This document shows positions 45,192 to 56,948 of a DNA stretch of 64,000 bases, piece by piece. The first letter of the stretch is position 1; every line of letters starts with the position of its first letter. The position numbers and the translations under genes are program-made. This DNA comes from Xestospongia muta. Its lineage: Eukaryota > Porifera > Demospongiae > Haplosclerida > Petrosiidae. Below the pieces are notes generated by a model, which searched no databases, was not told the DNA's origin, and worked only from the letters and a program-made list of their open reading frames with translations. The stretch is taken from contig OY848919.1 in assembly GCA_963693285.1 (NCBI GenBank), positions 6,664,136 to 6,728,135 on the forward strand, read 5' to 3'.

Positions 45192-46194
45192 CTACAAATT
45201 GAAATAAATTGTTTAATAATAATAATAGATAAAAAATGTTAAAGTGGACATATATAGAAATATATGCATACATGCATGGTCAAAAACAATCTTGGTACTG
45301 ATCAGGTTTTTTTCCATGTAAGAACACATTGTTATAAATAGTATAATATTAAAATCCTCCAGAAGTGAGCAATCTCACATAAAAACACACATTTTAAATT
45401 TTTGATCCACAAACTGAACAACTGAAAAATTAAATTTTAAGTCATTACAATAAAGCATGGGGTTCCAACATTCATATTTAATATACTTATATATATCAAA
45501 AATTAGAATGCTGTTGTCTAAAAGTCAATAACACTGTTTACTAGCTTAAGGATATATAATAAAATATGTCTCCCTTGACTACAGCTGAATATAACAGACA
45601 TAGGCTGGACCTCATTATACAAAATATGGAAGAGGAAGAGATAAATCACTGTTACCCCTTTCCATATAATAAATATAATAAACATACAAGGATAATGAAT
45701 TAGTAAATATTTAGTGATAAGAATGAACTGGAACTACAGTGTTATATATGTATAAGTATTACTATAACATGTTATTGTAATACTAGCTCTAAAATAAGGG
45801 ATGAAATTTGACTAGTAGTATTTGAAACATGACTAGTAGTATTGTCACACCAACTTTTAAGAACACCTCTTAGGAACACCCAGAAATCTTCATGCATTTC
45901 TAGTGTGTAGTACACCCTTGTCTCAAAATTAAATGTTGATGTCTCACTACTACCTGTGCTTTCTAGATTTAAGAGTTTAGAGTTTTGTTTTTGAATAGCT
46001 ACTAACAGATATAAGTATAGCATAATATTGATGAATTCCCACAAGGTGTGGTCAAATTATTGATGGACACGTCATGTACATTACAAACTGTTGTTTGATG
46101 ACTCAACATTTCTCTTCAACCAAAGGGAAAAAAAGCTTTGTCGTTTACTAGGTGCCTTGCACTCTAATTGACATATCTATGAAGCTGTAACTGA
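45192..46194. other. 5' flank of block A
   Basis: Up to about 45640 it matches the flank of block B (36985-37240), showing that the duplication included upstream sequence. No start exon or promoter motif was recognised. A 90-codon frame at 45772-46044 (minus) has no motif. Confidence 0.45.
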
Positions 46195-46483
46195 GTAAGT
46201 GATAGTATTATTCAATTCCCAAGCAAGATTAAGTGCTAAGTTCGTGATGAAAGTTTCTCTGAGCCTTTACGTGACGCTTTAAAATGTATCAATATTTCAT
46301 ATACAAAATTTATTGTAACTTGAAAATGAAACGTTCTATGGAAAAGTCCCGTAGTACAAATATAAATCGATTAATTATCTATTAGTAGCAGTTTTTTCAG
46401 TGCTTTGAGACGTTTCCTGAATGCGTTACTTTGCTCCGAGCCCATGTACAATCTTTAAAACATTTTCAGAACTTTTCTAAGGA
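46195..46483 (-). repeat. Fragment of the AACCTCGCTGT element, inverted
   Basis: Reverse complement of 56440-56745 (shared GATAGTATCATTCAATTCCC-type end, GGACGTTTC/CCCGTAG region, GCGTTACTTTGCTCCGAG). It stops at TTTTCTAA where the truncated Gypsy element 3 begins. Confidence 0.7.
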
Positions 46484-46486
46484 TTG

Positions 46487-47155
46487 CCAAGTTCGACCAT
46501 GTCATAGCTGCTCTCTCCCCTGAATACGTCACCGAGGTACGGGATCTCGTTCTTTCACCTCCCGAGGACGAGCCCTTCAAAGCCTTGTAAGATGCCTTGG
46601 TTCAGAGAACAGCAGCATCAGAACAACGACGTTTACAGCAACTCTTCAACACTGAAGAGTTGGGAGATCGCAAGCCGACCCAACTCCTCCAACACATGCA
46701 GCAGCTCTTGGGTGATAAAGTCGCTGGACTTGATCCATCATTTATGCGTGAACTATTCCTCCAACGTCTTCCTACAAACGTCAGGCTGGTTTTGGCATTG
46801 ACTGCCAAGTCAATAACTTTATAGGAATTAGCTAATCTAGCAGACAAGGTCATGGAAGTTGCCACACCCACCTTGGCTAGTGTTTCATCCTCCGACTCAC
46901 TGGTTGCTGAGATTAGTGAACTGAAAGCCGAAATTGCACAAGTTAAACATCTCTCAAATCTCACCGCAGTACTTCCCGTAGACGAGCAGGCAGTCCAGCT
47001 CCAACTCATTCATCTCCTCCCACCCCTAATTCAGATTTGTGCTGGTATCATCAGAAGTTCAGAGAGACTGCCAAAAAGTGCAAACCACATTGCTCTCAGG
47101 AGGGAAACACCCAGGCCAGTCACTAGTGGCGACAGGTATCACTGGCCTTAATGAT
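46487..47155 (+). pseudogene. Gag remnant of Gypsy element 3
   Basis: Reads AKFDHVIAALSPEYVTEVRD, then [53 protein letters not shown] and ELANLADKVMEV. Stops occur near 46590 and 46822. After a frameshift a Cys/His segment (CWYHQKFRETAKKCKPHC, near 47040-47095) takes the place of zinc knuckles. Confidence 0.7.
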
Positions 47156-47580
47156 CACAGTCACCTATTTTATATTGTACATGCATGTCATAACTTACCT
47201 TTTCTCATTGATATAGGTGCAGAAGTGAGTATTATACCATTGACATCTGCCGATATGAACAACCATTGCTGTCTTATACTCCAAGCTGTCAATAATTCAC
47301 CCATCCTACCTTCGGTACCCGTTCACTAACACTCAACCTTGGACTCCGTCGTACGTTCAACTGGGTATTTGTCATCACTGAGGTTAAAACTCCAATTCTG
47401 GGTGCAGATTTCTTACGCTATTATGGTCTCCTGGTGGATATGGGACACAGACATTTGATTGACACAGTGACCAATGTACGCGTTCAAAGAATTGTGTCAA
47501 ACGAACTCTCCATTAGCCTCACTCTTCTGCCCAAGACAGTAACTTCACCGTATGTCAAAATTCTCCATGGTTTTCAGCTG
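47156..47580 (+). pseudogene. Protease remnant of Gypsy element 3
   Basis: Reads LFYIVHACHNLPFLIDIGAE then VSIIPL. The retropepsin triad DTG is changed to DIG, which would be inactivating. Flap and C-terminal parts are scattered over frames up to about 47560. Confidence 0.55.
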
Positions 47581-48965
47581 TGGTTCAGCCATTCACTCAC
47601 CAACAAATCCCAAAACATGACGTAACACATCTTATTGTTACAGCTGAACCACCAGTACATGCTTGTACTCGGCGTCTCTCATCTGAACGTCTGAAAGTTG
47701 TCCGATCTGAATTTGATCATATGATGCACCTTGGCATCATACGTCCGTCATCAAGTTCCTTGTCATCTCCATTACACATGGTCTCAAAGAAATCTGGAGA
47801 TTGGAGACCATGTGGAGATTATCGGGCTCTGAACTCAGTTACCACTCCTGACCAATACAAGATTTTTCAACATCTTTACAGGGTTCTACATTTTCTCTAA
47901 GATCGACCTGGTCAGAGCTTACCATCAAATACCAGTGGAACCATTAGATATTCCGAAAACAGCCATTACTACTCCATTTGGCCTTTTTGTGTTTGTTCGT
48001 ATGCCATTCGGCCTTTGCAATGCCACTCAGACATTTCAACGTTTTATTGATAAAGTACTCCACAGTTTCTCATTCTGTTATGCCTACATCGATGATGTCC
48101 TGATTGCAAGTGCTACTCCCACAGAACATTTGACCCATCTCCAATTAGTGCTCAAATGTTTCAAGGAATACGGCTTAATCATCAACCCCACCAAGTGTGA
48201 TTTGGTGTGCACAAATTGAAATTTCTTGGCCACCTCATCGATGCTAATGGAGTTTGTCCATTACAAGAGAAGGTCAAAACAATCCAACGTTTTCCTCTAC
48301 CCACCACAAAACGACAGTTAAGAGAATTTTTAGGCCTTATTAATTTCTATCATTGATTTATTCCAGGTTGTACCCACTTACTCCAACCTTTCAACGACTT
48401 ACTATCAACCACTTCCACCCCACACAAAGAACTATAATGGAGTGAACAGACTACTAAAGCATTCCAGACTAATAAGGAAGCTTTAGCCAATACCACTCTC
48501 CTTTTCCATCCTAAATCTGGAGCTCCTACCTGTATTATTACCAATGCCTCAGACACAGCAGTCGGAGCAGTGTTACAACAGAAAATAGAGCAACATTGGC
48601 AACCCATCTCTTACTTTTCCAAAAAACTCTAACCAGCCAAGCAAAAGTATAGTACTTTCGATCGTGAACTTTTGTCTATCTATTTAGCCATCAAACATTT
48701 TCGCCATTTGTGGAAGGTCGAACCTTTCATATCTCACGAATCACAAACCATTAATGTATGCCCTACCATCTGTTTCCGATCGTCATTCACCACGCCAGAT
48801 ACGTCACCTTGGCTTTATTTCTCAATTTACTACTGACATCCGCTATATCAAAGGCTCCCACAACAGTGTCGCAGATACTCTTTCACGGATTGACAAACCC
48901 CATCTTCTCTCCTTCATATCCCTAATATTGATTTCAAAGAGATCGCGGAAGCTCAGAAGAGTGAC
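47580..48965 (+). pseudogene. Reverse transcriptase and RNase H remnant of Gypsy element 3
   Basis: [19 protein letters not shown], then after a frameshift [34 protein letters not shown] and the intact catalytic motif [11 protein letters not shown] (48090). RNase H: ITNASDTAVGAVLQQK, YSTFDRELLSIYLAIKHFRH, and IKGSHNSVADTLSRID (to about 48900). Stops near 48218, 48355, 48434 and 48632. The following frame passes straight to a C-terminal HVRFSNRLD-like tail with no integrase zinc finger or DDE. Confidence 0.75.
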
Positions 48966-49176
48966 CCTACACTAGAGAAATATGAACCAGCATACCTTGA
49001 CCATACGAATCCTGACGATAGTTGACCAATTGATTGTGCCAAACCCCCCTCTACACCTACCCTTGCATCCTTTGTTATCTCGCTCTCACCCTCAAGGATT
49101 ACTTGCTTTGGTTGCCACGTTAGGTTCTCCAACAGACTCGACATGTGATAGTTCCTTTCCTCACTGGGGGGAGTAC

Positions 49177-49385
49177 TGTAGTGGTACGCCCACGCACTAT
49201 CCTAGTTGAGATTTTCGTATTTTCCCGTAAGGTTCCTCCGTCTGGTGTCCTACTCAAGAGTATCACACCCTCAATCATTTGTCGTCTTGTCTCAGTTGTT
49301 TTCTCAGACTTTGAACTGTTGTTGTTATTTCTTGTTTATTGTATATTGGTTATTCATTAATTCAGTTATTGAGTTTTTCCAGACA
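49177..49385 (+). repeat. 3' LTR of Gypsy element 3
   Basis: Preceded by the polypurine tract GGGGGGAGTAC (49165-49176). Starts TGTAGTGGTACGCCC; the end near CAGACA (49385) is a guess because the left LTR is absent. Confidence 0.55.
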
Positions 49386-49849
49386 TAACTAAAGAACAAT
49401 ATGATTATATGTGTCAAGTCAAAGGCAATTAAGTTAGAGTGAATTTGATTGAGGTAATTGATTTGTATTGACACAGCTATATAACTTAGGTGGTGGCTAT
49501 TTAATAGCTTTTGTCTATAGTTAATCTTAACAGTTTAAGTGGTGCAGATCTGTTTAGTAACAATGAATAGGGCTGTAGTTTTTGAGTTTAAACCAAATAT
49601 ACCTGCACTGTTAGTACAAGAATGGTAGATGAACACCAAAAAAGTTGTTCTCATAAGTGGCAAAATAAACACCTTATAGTGTTACAATGGAGACACTGTC
49701 AAAGTGTTACTGAAACACTATAGTTTGTTTGAGAGAAATAATATAACCTAATATTTATTAACACAATGTATAATAATATTATTACTAATACATGAAGTAC
49801 AATAGAGTTTAAAGTGTTTACATAATAGTTGAGAGAAATATCGTTAGGG
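49386..49849. other. Intergenic, nothing recognised
   Basis: AT-rich with short frames only. Confidence 0.45.
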
Positions 49850-51422
49850 CAATAGGAAGTTCTTGATCCTCTTTTAAATTACAAGCAGCATGCTGTACAA
49901 ACAGCAGAAATCAATAATGTTGTCTTGGATATGCTATATCAAACATGAAGTAGCTTGACAGTAAACAGCTAAGACATTTACAAAACAACTTGTGGTGACT
50001 AGACATGTCCTTTCTACACCTACAACGAACTCCTTTTTAGATTCATCATTATTAATGACAATGTAAGACTCAAGCCTACTTTGCTCTTCAATAAACACAT
50101 CTGTATCTAAAGTATTCTGTAGAGAAAAAGAGAGTTCACCATGTTTTGAAATAAATTGTACATTAACTTACATCAGCAGTAATTATCTTATCTTTCTGAG
50201 ATCTTGCATACAACTTTTTTTTCAAGCAAATGCACACACTGGATTCTATGATCATCTGTAAAAGTATAAGTAGGCTGAGTAATAAAATAGCTACATAGAA
50301 TAGCCAACTATACAAACCTGTCAAGACTTTTTCTTTCGCAATTGAAGACGCTTCTTTCTCTAGTAACCTTAATATCATTACTTACCAATTTTTTCAGCTA
50401 GCTTCAAACTTTTCCAAAGTATGATTATATATAGTCACTCCTATAAACTCTTGCCATAACTAAATGAGACACACAGCATAATTATATCATAATTTAATTC
50501 AAAGTACATACAGTACTAGTCACATTAGTATTTAGTTAAGGAAACTCACCCAACGCTTCTTTGTCAGCATTGGATATTTTTTCATGACATCTTTTACTTT
50601 AGCACCTGTTGCTATAACCCATGTCTGGTGTTCATTCATTGTTGCTAGCTATTAAAAGTTCTTTAAGAAGGTTTTTTCTTAGACCATTCATCTTGTAAGG
50701 TGGAATATGCATCTTCACAAGATACCTCATTATCATCATTAGGTGATAGAGAGTTATGAAGACACTGACACTTCCTTTTCTTAGGAAGTTGCTCTAAGGA
50801 ATAATTTACTTTATCAATTTGTTGTGAGATCTGCACAGATTTTTAAATTTCATCATAAAGTTTTTCCTCCAAGATCTCTATAAAACACAAACACAACACA
50901 CTATATATTATTTACAGTTAACTTACAATTTTAACACCTTCCTTTCCATAATTATCTTCTAAAATAGGATATGTTTCTACCAATTTTGTGCAGACAAAAG
51001 TACATTGGTGCCTTTGTTGGGGTGATGGTTTCATTGTATACTTCAATTACTGGCAGCAAGACTTGAAACAATTTCATCCTGATCACTAATTTCCAATCTG
51101 TTACTGGAGTGAAGAATGCAATTCGTCATTGCATTAAAATTTGTCTAAAATTTTTCTAAATGCCAGTTATACAGTGTAGGAGTAGTTTGGACATATGATT
51201 GATATGATTGATGTGAATACTATATAAGTAGAAGTACATGAACCTTTCATATGTTACTAAAGAGATTATCTTCTCTTCAGACATTAATTGGAAGATCGAT
51301 CCACTAATCTTGTTTTTTCTAAATGCTTCAACTACATCCTCATCGAACTTCTTTCCCAGGAATTCAGCAAATTCATAAACAGATAAGGATCCAAGGTTTT
51401 TAATGTTAATGCCACAAGCCAC
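49850..51422 (-). pseudogene. SAM-domain gene of a repeat-associated family, decayed
   Basis: The 5' exon (51422-51156) encodes a sterile-alpha-motif-like segment: LSVYEFAEFLGKKFDEDVVE, AFRKNKISGSIFQLMSEEKI. Downstream on the same strand and in several frames come FVCTKLVETYPILEDNYGKE (about 50950), an acidic block PKKRKCQCLHNSLSP, HQTWVIATGAKVKDVMKKYP (about 50600) and finally KKEFVVGVERTCLV, then FMFDIAYPR (about 49930). This order matches SAM-containing proteins annotated in fish and invertebrates as SAMD3-like. Introns may explain some breaks, but in-frame stops in conserved blocks point to decay. Biochemical role unknown; SAM domains usually mediate protein oligomerisation. Head-to-head with the plus-strand gene starting about 51.74 kb. 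Confidence 0.5.
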
Positions 51423-51739
51423 AAGTCATAGTTGTCATAGTTGTTCTGTAACTGTACCAGTCACTATTTGAAACTTCACATGTCTTGCAATACTATGACA
51501 TGTCCATGCATGCACAGGTACATGTGTTCACTTAATGTTAGAGAGATGTCAAAATACAGCTGTCCTTTGTGCTCAGCTCGGCTGTCCTTTGTACTGGTCT
51601 TAGATTTCATCATTTGCTGTCACACACTCAGCTGGTCATTTAAGTAGACCTGGTTTTCAAATTTCAAATTTGTGGAATTAATGACTGTAAAAGATTTACG
51701 CTTATGAAAATGTACAGAAACCACCTTTATTGAGACCAC

Positions 51740-54503
51740 ATGATCAACTTAAATCCAGACATCATTGTGTATCAACCTTCTCCGTTAGTAGATAGCTATT
51801 CAAAAGTGTCATCAAACTTTCAGGAGACCATTACTTCTGTACCCAATGACTTACTTGATCAAGACCTTGATAAAAGTGAATCTGACTGTAATTTTTCCTC
51901 TCATTCCAAGCTTGCAGATATGCTGTGTCTATTGAAGTTATAATACATCGATGTATAAATTTATTATCATTTTATAGACAGTTGAGAAAGTAGTAAAGGA
52001 CTCTGCAGCTTCATGGATATTGAAAACAAAGGAGTGTCTTAAGCTGCCACAATCTACCCTTGAAACAATTATAGAAGATGTAGCATCGCTTTTTCAATTT
52101 GTACATGATAATATGCATCAGTATGCTCTTGCCAAACTTGAGGAATCATCCAGTCTTAATCAAGACCAGCTGAGTTGCTTATCGGAATTTTTTGATTGCA
52201 ATAACATTTTCTTGTCACCTTTTGATGGATTAGAAACAGGCTATTTACAGCAGCGATATTTTAAAGATACATTTGACTTGATAGTAAGTTTGTTTGTAAT
52301 CTCAAATAGGTTTTAGTAATTTTATTTATTTTTGTTATTTATTTAGCAATCCAAGTCTCTAAGCCTTGGGACAGTGAGAAAGTGGAGAGGACATGGCTCA
52401 AAACGACAATGTATAACAGTTAAAGAGAAATGGTCTATATACCTTTACTCCAACCATTGAAACAATTTCTGCAAACTGATCTTGTTAAGTCTGAAGTTAG
52501 TACATTTGCCTGGCTAGGATTAGTCTTTTTGTAGATTTTAACAGACCATGGTTCTTATGGATTACTTGCTGATTTCTGAGATGGTAGCATGTACTTGTCT
52601 CATCCACTTTTTTCACTTCATCCTAATAACTTACAGCTATTTCTCTATTATGACCATGTTGAATTATGTAATCCTCTTAGATCTAAAAAGCACAAACACA
52701 AATTTGGTGAGTGTTTTATTAATTATATCTTATATTATGCTTGCAATAGGTGTGTTTTATTATTCATTGGGTGATTTAAAACGACTTTATTGTACAAGGA
52801 TCAACCACATTCAATTACTGGCCCTTGTGAAACGAAGTTATACATTACCAAATATTCTATAAACAAAATTTTGGAGCCATTTGTAAGGGATATACCAGTT
52901 TTGGTGAGTGAAAGTGATTTATTTACCTACATTACTTTAACTGTATACAGAAAAGTGGTCACAGCTTTTGTATTCAAGGATATCCCAAAGTAACGTATGG
53001 TACCTTAGTTGGTGTTTTAGTTGTCAATCCTGCCAGTTGCTCTATTGGTGGCTTTAAAGAGAGCTGCTCAGCTTATCGGCTTTGTCGGCAATGCAACATA
53101 TTGCTAAGAGAAATTTCATTGAAGGTTATCATATGTCTAGGTGGTAATTAAATATCTGCTTTGTTTAGATTCACGAAAGTCAGTGTACAGTGAGGACTAC
53201 TCAACAATATGATTGTTCTTTATCTGAAATGAAAACATACCCAACTCGATGAAATGATCTCTCAATAGAATATTATTTTCAACTTTAGGTTAGTTTTGAA
53301 TGATCTCACATACTTTCACATATGTACTGGAGCAATGCTACCCAATATATTTCATGATATACTTGAAGGGTTTTTCCTTTCGAAGTTAAATTGCTGCTTA
53401 GGCACTTGATACAAGATGAAAGTTGTCTAATTTTGAATCAACTTAACTATGCCATTGAGACCATTGAGCAAAGTTATCTTGATTCAATGGACCGTCCATC
53501 CTTGATATCACGTAAGACACTTTTTGTTGATCCAGGCCATTCACTCAAATAGCAAGGTAAAATTAAAATCATTCTATAATTATGCTACACTACCTAGGAG
53601 TACAAATGTGTGTTTTGTCTCAGTTTATGCCTTTGATGATTGGTGAAAAGGTTTCAGAAGACTATCCTTATTTGTTGTGTTTTTTGACATTACTTGAGAT
53701 TTCCCAATATTTGTTTCCTCCCAAAATTGATGGATGTCCTAATAACAGAATGCTCCCCTATTGAAAGCTATTAAGTATGGACCAGGTAAAAAGATGTTTC
53801 TCAAGTGTTATGATGACTGTATATAGTATAAATACATATACTGGACATTCAATATAATAAAAATTACTTTAAACCATATCTTTTTTCTAAATTTTAGAAT
53901 CTCATCCTAGCAGCTCTTATTTATAATGCCAACAATTTCTTCCAAAACATTGTTTGTAAGTTATTAAAATTCTAACTATCATTTAGGTAGTACAATATTT
54001 GTATTATATATGTATAACATTCAATAAATTAAATAAACAATGGTGAATGGCAAAAAAGTATAGCATGTATAGTACATGATCAATTGACAAATCACTAAAT
54101 TATTATACACAATATGTTTATAATGGTTATACTGTTTTATATCTCATTATACAGCTTGAAGTGGGTTCGAATATATGGCACCTACTACAATACCTCCACA
54201 ACCTTCATTGTTCCTAAGGAGAGGGTGGAGGAAACCTTTACTTTCAGCAAAGTTCAAAACATTATTTTTAAAGATGGAATAAGATTTCGTGTACAACGTT
54301 TCAAGACAATTGAATATAATAGACACTCTAATTGTTATATTATTTTAGAAACAGAAGACTTTCATGTAATTCCTAATGATTCTTTATCTACATATATTTC
54401 CTTACATCAGAACTATATTTCATCAAATATTGCCATTATATTAAAATATTATATAAAAATAATTGTAAAATCTTGTCGTAATATTTCACCATTTACCAAT
54501 TAA
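51740..54503 (+). pseudogene. Large repeat-associated gene of unknown function, decayed, divergent from the SAM gene
   Basis: Ordered blocks: ECLKLPQSTLETIIEDVASL (52030), SSLNQDQLSCLSEFFDCNN, ETGYLQQRYFKDTFDLI, LQLFLYYDHVELCNPLRSKK (52630), KLYITKYSINKILEPFVRDI (52830), SIGGFKESCSAYRLCRQCN (53045), VLNDLTYFHICTGAMLPNIF with HDILEG (53290), LPLMIGEKVSEDYPYLLCFL (53630) and KWVRIYGTYYNTSTTF with ETEDFHVIP (54160-54375). Together they follow, end to end, a protein family widespread in invertebrates and fish that I recall only as uncharacterised. Some gaps are probably introns (GTAAGT at about 52282; TTTTAG near 53288). Stops and frame changes inside blocks indicate decay. A transposon origin is plausible but not proven. 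Confidence 0.5.
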
Positions 54504-54771
54504 GACTTAGTTGGTGTATGGATAACACATGGTGCAGTGTGAACACACCAATATGGTGTAAGATACATACACCATGGTTTTTATGTAACACAATATTTTA
54601 ACAATGTGAATGTTGAAATTTATACCTGTTTTATATACTTCTGTTTTATCTACCCTTCTTTGGTATAATAACATGTATGGTATTCCCTATTGGTCTAACA
54701 ATTAAATAAAGTATCATCAATTAACAGATCAACAATAACTTTTTTAACTATCAAAATAATGTTAATTAATA

Positions 54772-55671
54772 ATTTATCATAAAACTCCAGAGCACCGAAG
54801 TGCATTTACACATGGAGATGAACTAACATATCAACTAGACCTTGCAAAAGATAATTATGGAGGTCCCTTTTCTACAGAGGAAGTTGAAAATGTCAAAACA
54901 TTTCTAAGAATACTTCTAATTTTTGTATCAATGATAGGTTTTCAATTCTTAGTTTATTCTACTTCAACTTCTGAAGACATCAATGATTTAACAGCTAACT
55001 CTAATGTGACATACTCTACTTCACTTTGGTATACATTTATCATAACAGATACATTTGGAGTGAATACTCTTCTTGTCATTGTAATTGGAATCCCCTTGTA
55101 TCAGATATTTCTAAGAAATAATATTATAGCTACAAGGTATGTTCTTGGCATGCTGAAAAAAATATTTTCAGGATTGCTTTGTGCAATAATGGCTGTATTA
55201 TTTCTACAAGTGGTGGAAGTGTTAATAGCTTTAGCCAATCCTTATGCTAAATGCCCTTACTTTCCTAACAGTTTGTTAAACAGCAATATATCTTTAGATA
55301 CCGGGATTGTCAGTTACAATTACTTAATAATACCTCATGGACTTAATGGGCTAAGTTTTATACTTGTCGTTTTGACAATAATAGAATTTATGTTAGCACA
55401 AGCACCTCATGATATGCAAGGCTTCTTAATTGGTATTTGGTACTCACTACAGAGTATCAACATATTTATACTAGCAATTGAGTCATTCCAAACAATCAAC
55501 TGTTGAGGATATATTCTTACTATTAAAGCAGTTATTATGTCTATAATGCTAGTATTCTATATCATTGTAGCAGTAAAATATAAATGTCATACTAGAGAAG
55601 AAGCCACTGATGTCAATAAACAGCAAATTATTGAGGAGTATTGTGAACAACGTGGAGAAAGAAGCAGATGA
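54772..55671 (+). pseudogene. POT-family oligopeptide transporter, C-terminal half with internal stop
   Basis: Open from about 54772: TPEHRSAFTHGDELTYQLDL, then DNYGGPFSTEEVENVKTFLR, the cytoplasmic-loop signature shared with the intact transporter at 61.3 kb. Hydrophobic segments follow, then IEFMLAQAPHDMQGFLIGIW. A TGA at 55504-55506 interrupts the last membrane helices, but the same frame stays open and protein-like (YILTIKAVIMSIMLVFYIIV) to TGA 55671. The N-terminal six helices are missing. One nonsense codon plus loss of the 5' half suggests a recent pseudogene, or an assembly error at the stop. Confidence 0.7.
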
Positions 55672-56087
55672 AAGAGAAAATATTATAATATATGAACTGT
55701 ATTACAATGTAAACTATGGTGGTACACATATTATAATGTAAACAATTATTGACTCAATATAAAATCTGTGCTCTAGTTATACTTTATGCAACTGTGTTGT
55801 TATAAAATCTATTAAGAAATAATTTTCATTTTTTAAATTACACTGACATGCTATCATAATTTTACAATTATAGATTTTTAAATTAACTTGTAGCACCATT
55901 CATCTTTCATAATCCCACTATATTGAATATAGCATTATAAAAATACAATACATAAAAAGCACTTTCTTCTCATATCTTTTCTAGCTATTGATGATGTAAT
56001 GACTACCTTACAGATATAATTATAGTCAGGTTTACTATGTTTATCAGCTACACAACCTTTGAGTCACGCATACCATAGCTAATATTT
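55672..56087. other. Intergenic, nothing recognised
   Basis: 3' flank of the transporter pseudogene, AT-rich. Confidence 0.5.
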
Positions 56088-56127
56088 AACCTCGCTGTGC
56101 GTGGGCGCATAGCGAGGGTACTGTAGT

Positions 56128-56170
<43 letters not shown>

Positions 56171-56948
56171 TGTTACCAGAGTTGTTTTTTTTGAACTGCT
56201 ATAACTTGGTAACCGAAGCATTAGCAGCTACCAACGTTTAGCAACGAATAGAAAAGCATGTGGACTTTACAACAGTATTGTCAAGAACATCGTCAAGGAA
56301 AACAGAAGCTTAAAACTCGCAAAAGAATTTTCAGGCTGCAGAGGTCAAGTGCCGTTTCTCGAAAAGTAAAAAACTTAACGTGGAGATTTTTTAGTATGTT
56401 GTAAACAATCTCAGAGAAATACGGATCAGCAAGACAGAAGGCCGTTGGTCGAAGTAATCGTTAGAAAAGTTCTGAAAAATGTTTTTTGGACTTGGAGCGA
56501 AGTAACGCATTCAGGAAACGTCTCCAAGCACTGAAAAGACTGCTACTAATAGATAATATATCGATTTATATTTGTACCACGGGACGTTTCCAAAGAAGGT
56601 TTCATCTTCAAGTTACAATAAATTTTGTATATGAAATATTGATAGATTTCAAAGGGTCATGTAAAGATTCAGAGAAACTTTTCATCACGAAAGTTGCACT
56701 TAATCTTGCTTGGGAATTGAATGATACTATCACTTATTCAGTTACTGCTTCACAAACATGGCAAAGCTAGAAATCAAGCAACAATTAATGAGCATATACA
56801 GAATGACAAAGCTTGCCATTTTATAACCACACCTTCTGGAATGTTAATAAATTTTCTTGCAATAACAACATCATAGCTGGGCCTAAGCTGGCATAGAATT
56901 TATAAATAACTTAGAAACTACAGCGAGGTTCGGCACTTTAGTGCCTTT
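56088..56948 (+). mobile_element. Non-autonomous inverted-repeat element (AACCTCGCTGT family), complete copy
   Basis: Begins AACCTCGCTGTG and ends CTACAGCGAGGTT followed by CGGCACTTTAGTGCC, so the ends are inverted repeats of about 11 bp. Each end carries a short hairpin: CCTCGCT...AGCGAGG at the left and GGCACT/AGTGCC at the right. A (TG)n run fills 56134-56169. The 94-codon frame at 56486-56770 has no motif and is probably chance. Partial copies are at 14309-14530, 14729-14960 and, inverted, 46195-46483. About 860 bp. Confidence 0.65.
56134..56169. repeat. (TG)n microsatellite
   Basis: About 36 bp of TG dinucleotides inside the inverted-repeat element; also present, shorter, in the copies at 14.35 and 14.78 kb. 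Confidence 0.9.

Larger units (their letters stand above)
46487..49385 (+). mobile_element. Ty3/Gypsy retrotransposon 3, 5'-truncated and lacking integrase
   Basis: Starts inside gag (no left LTR), runs through protease, RT and RNase H and ends with a polypurine tract and right LTR. Several stops and frameshifts. The gag is of the type with EVRDLVLSPP and [13 protein letters not shown], unrelated in sequence to elements 1 and 2. The integrase core is missing between about 49010 and 49060. Higher GC than the host sequence around it. Confidence 0.8.

Noticed and set aside
55504..55506. Selenocysteine or programmed readthrough at the POT TGA
   Set aside because: The 5' half of the gene is also missing, which makes ordinary pseudogenisation the better explanation.
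56486..56770. 94-codon frame inside the inverted-repeat element
   Set aside because: No motif, and the homologous inverted copy at 46.2-46.5 kb does not preserve the frame; likely chance.
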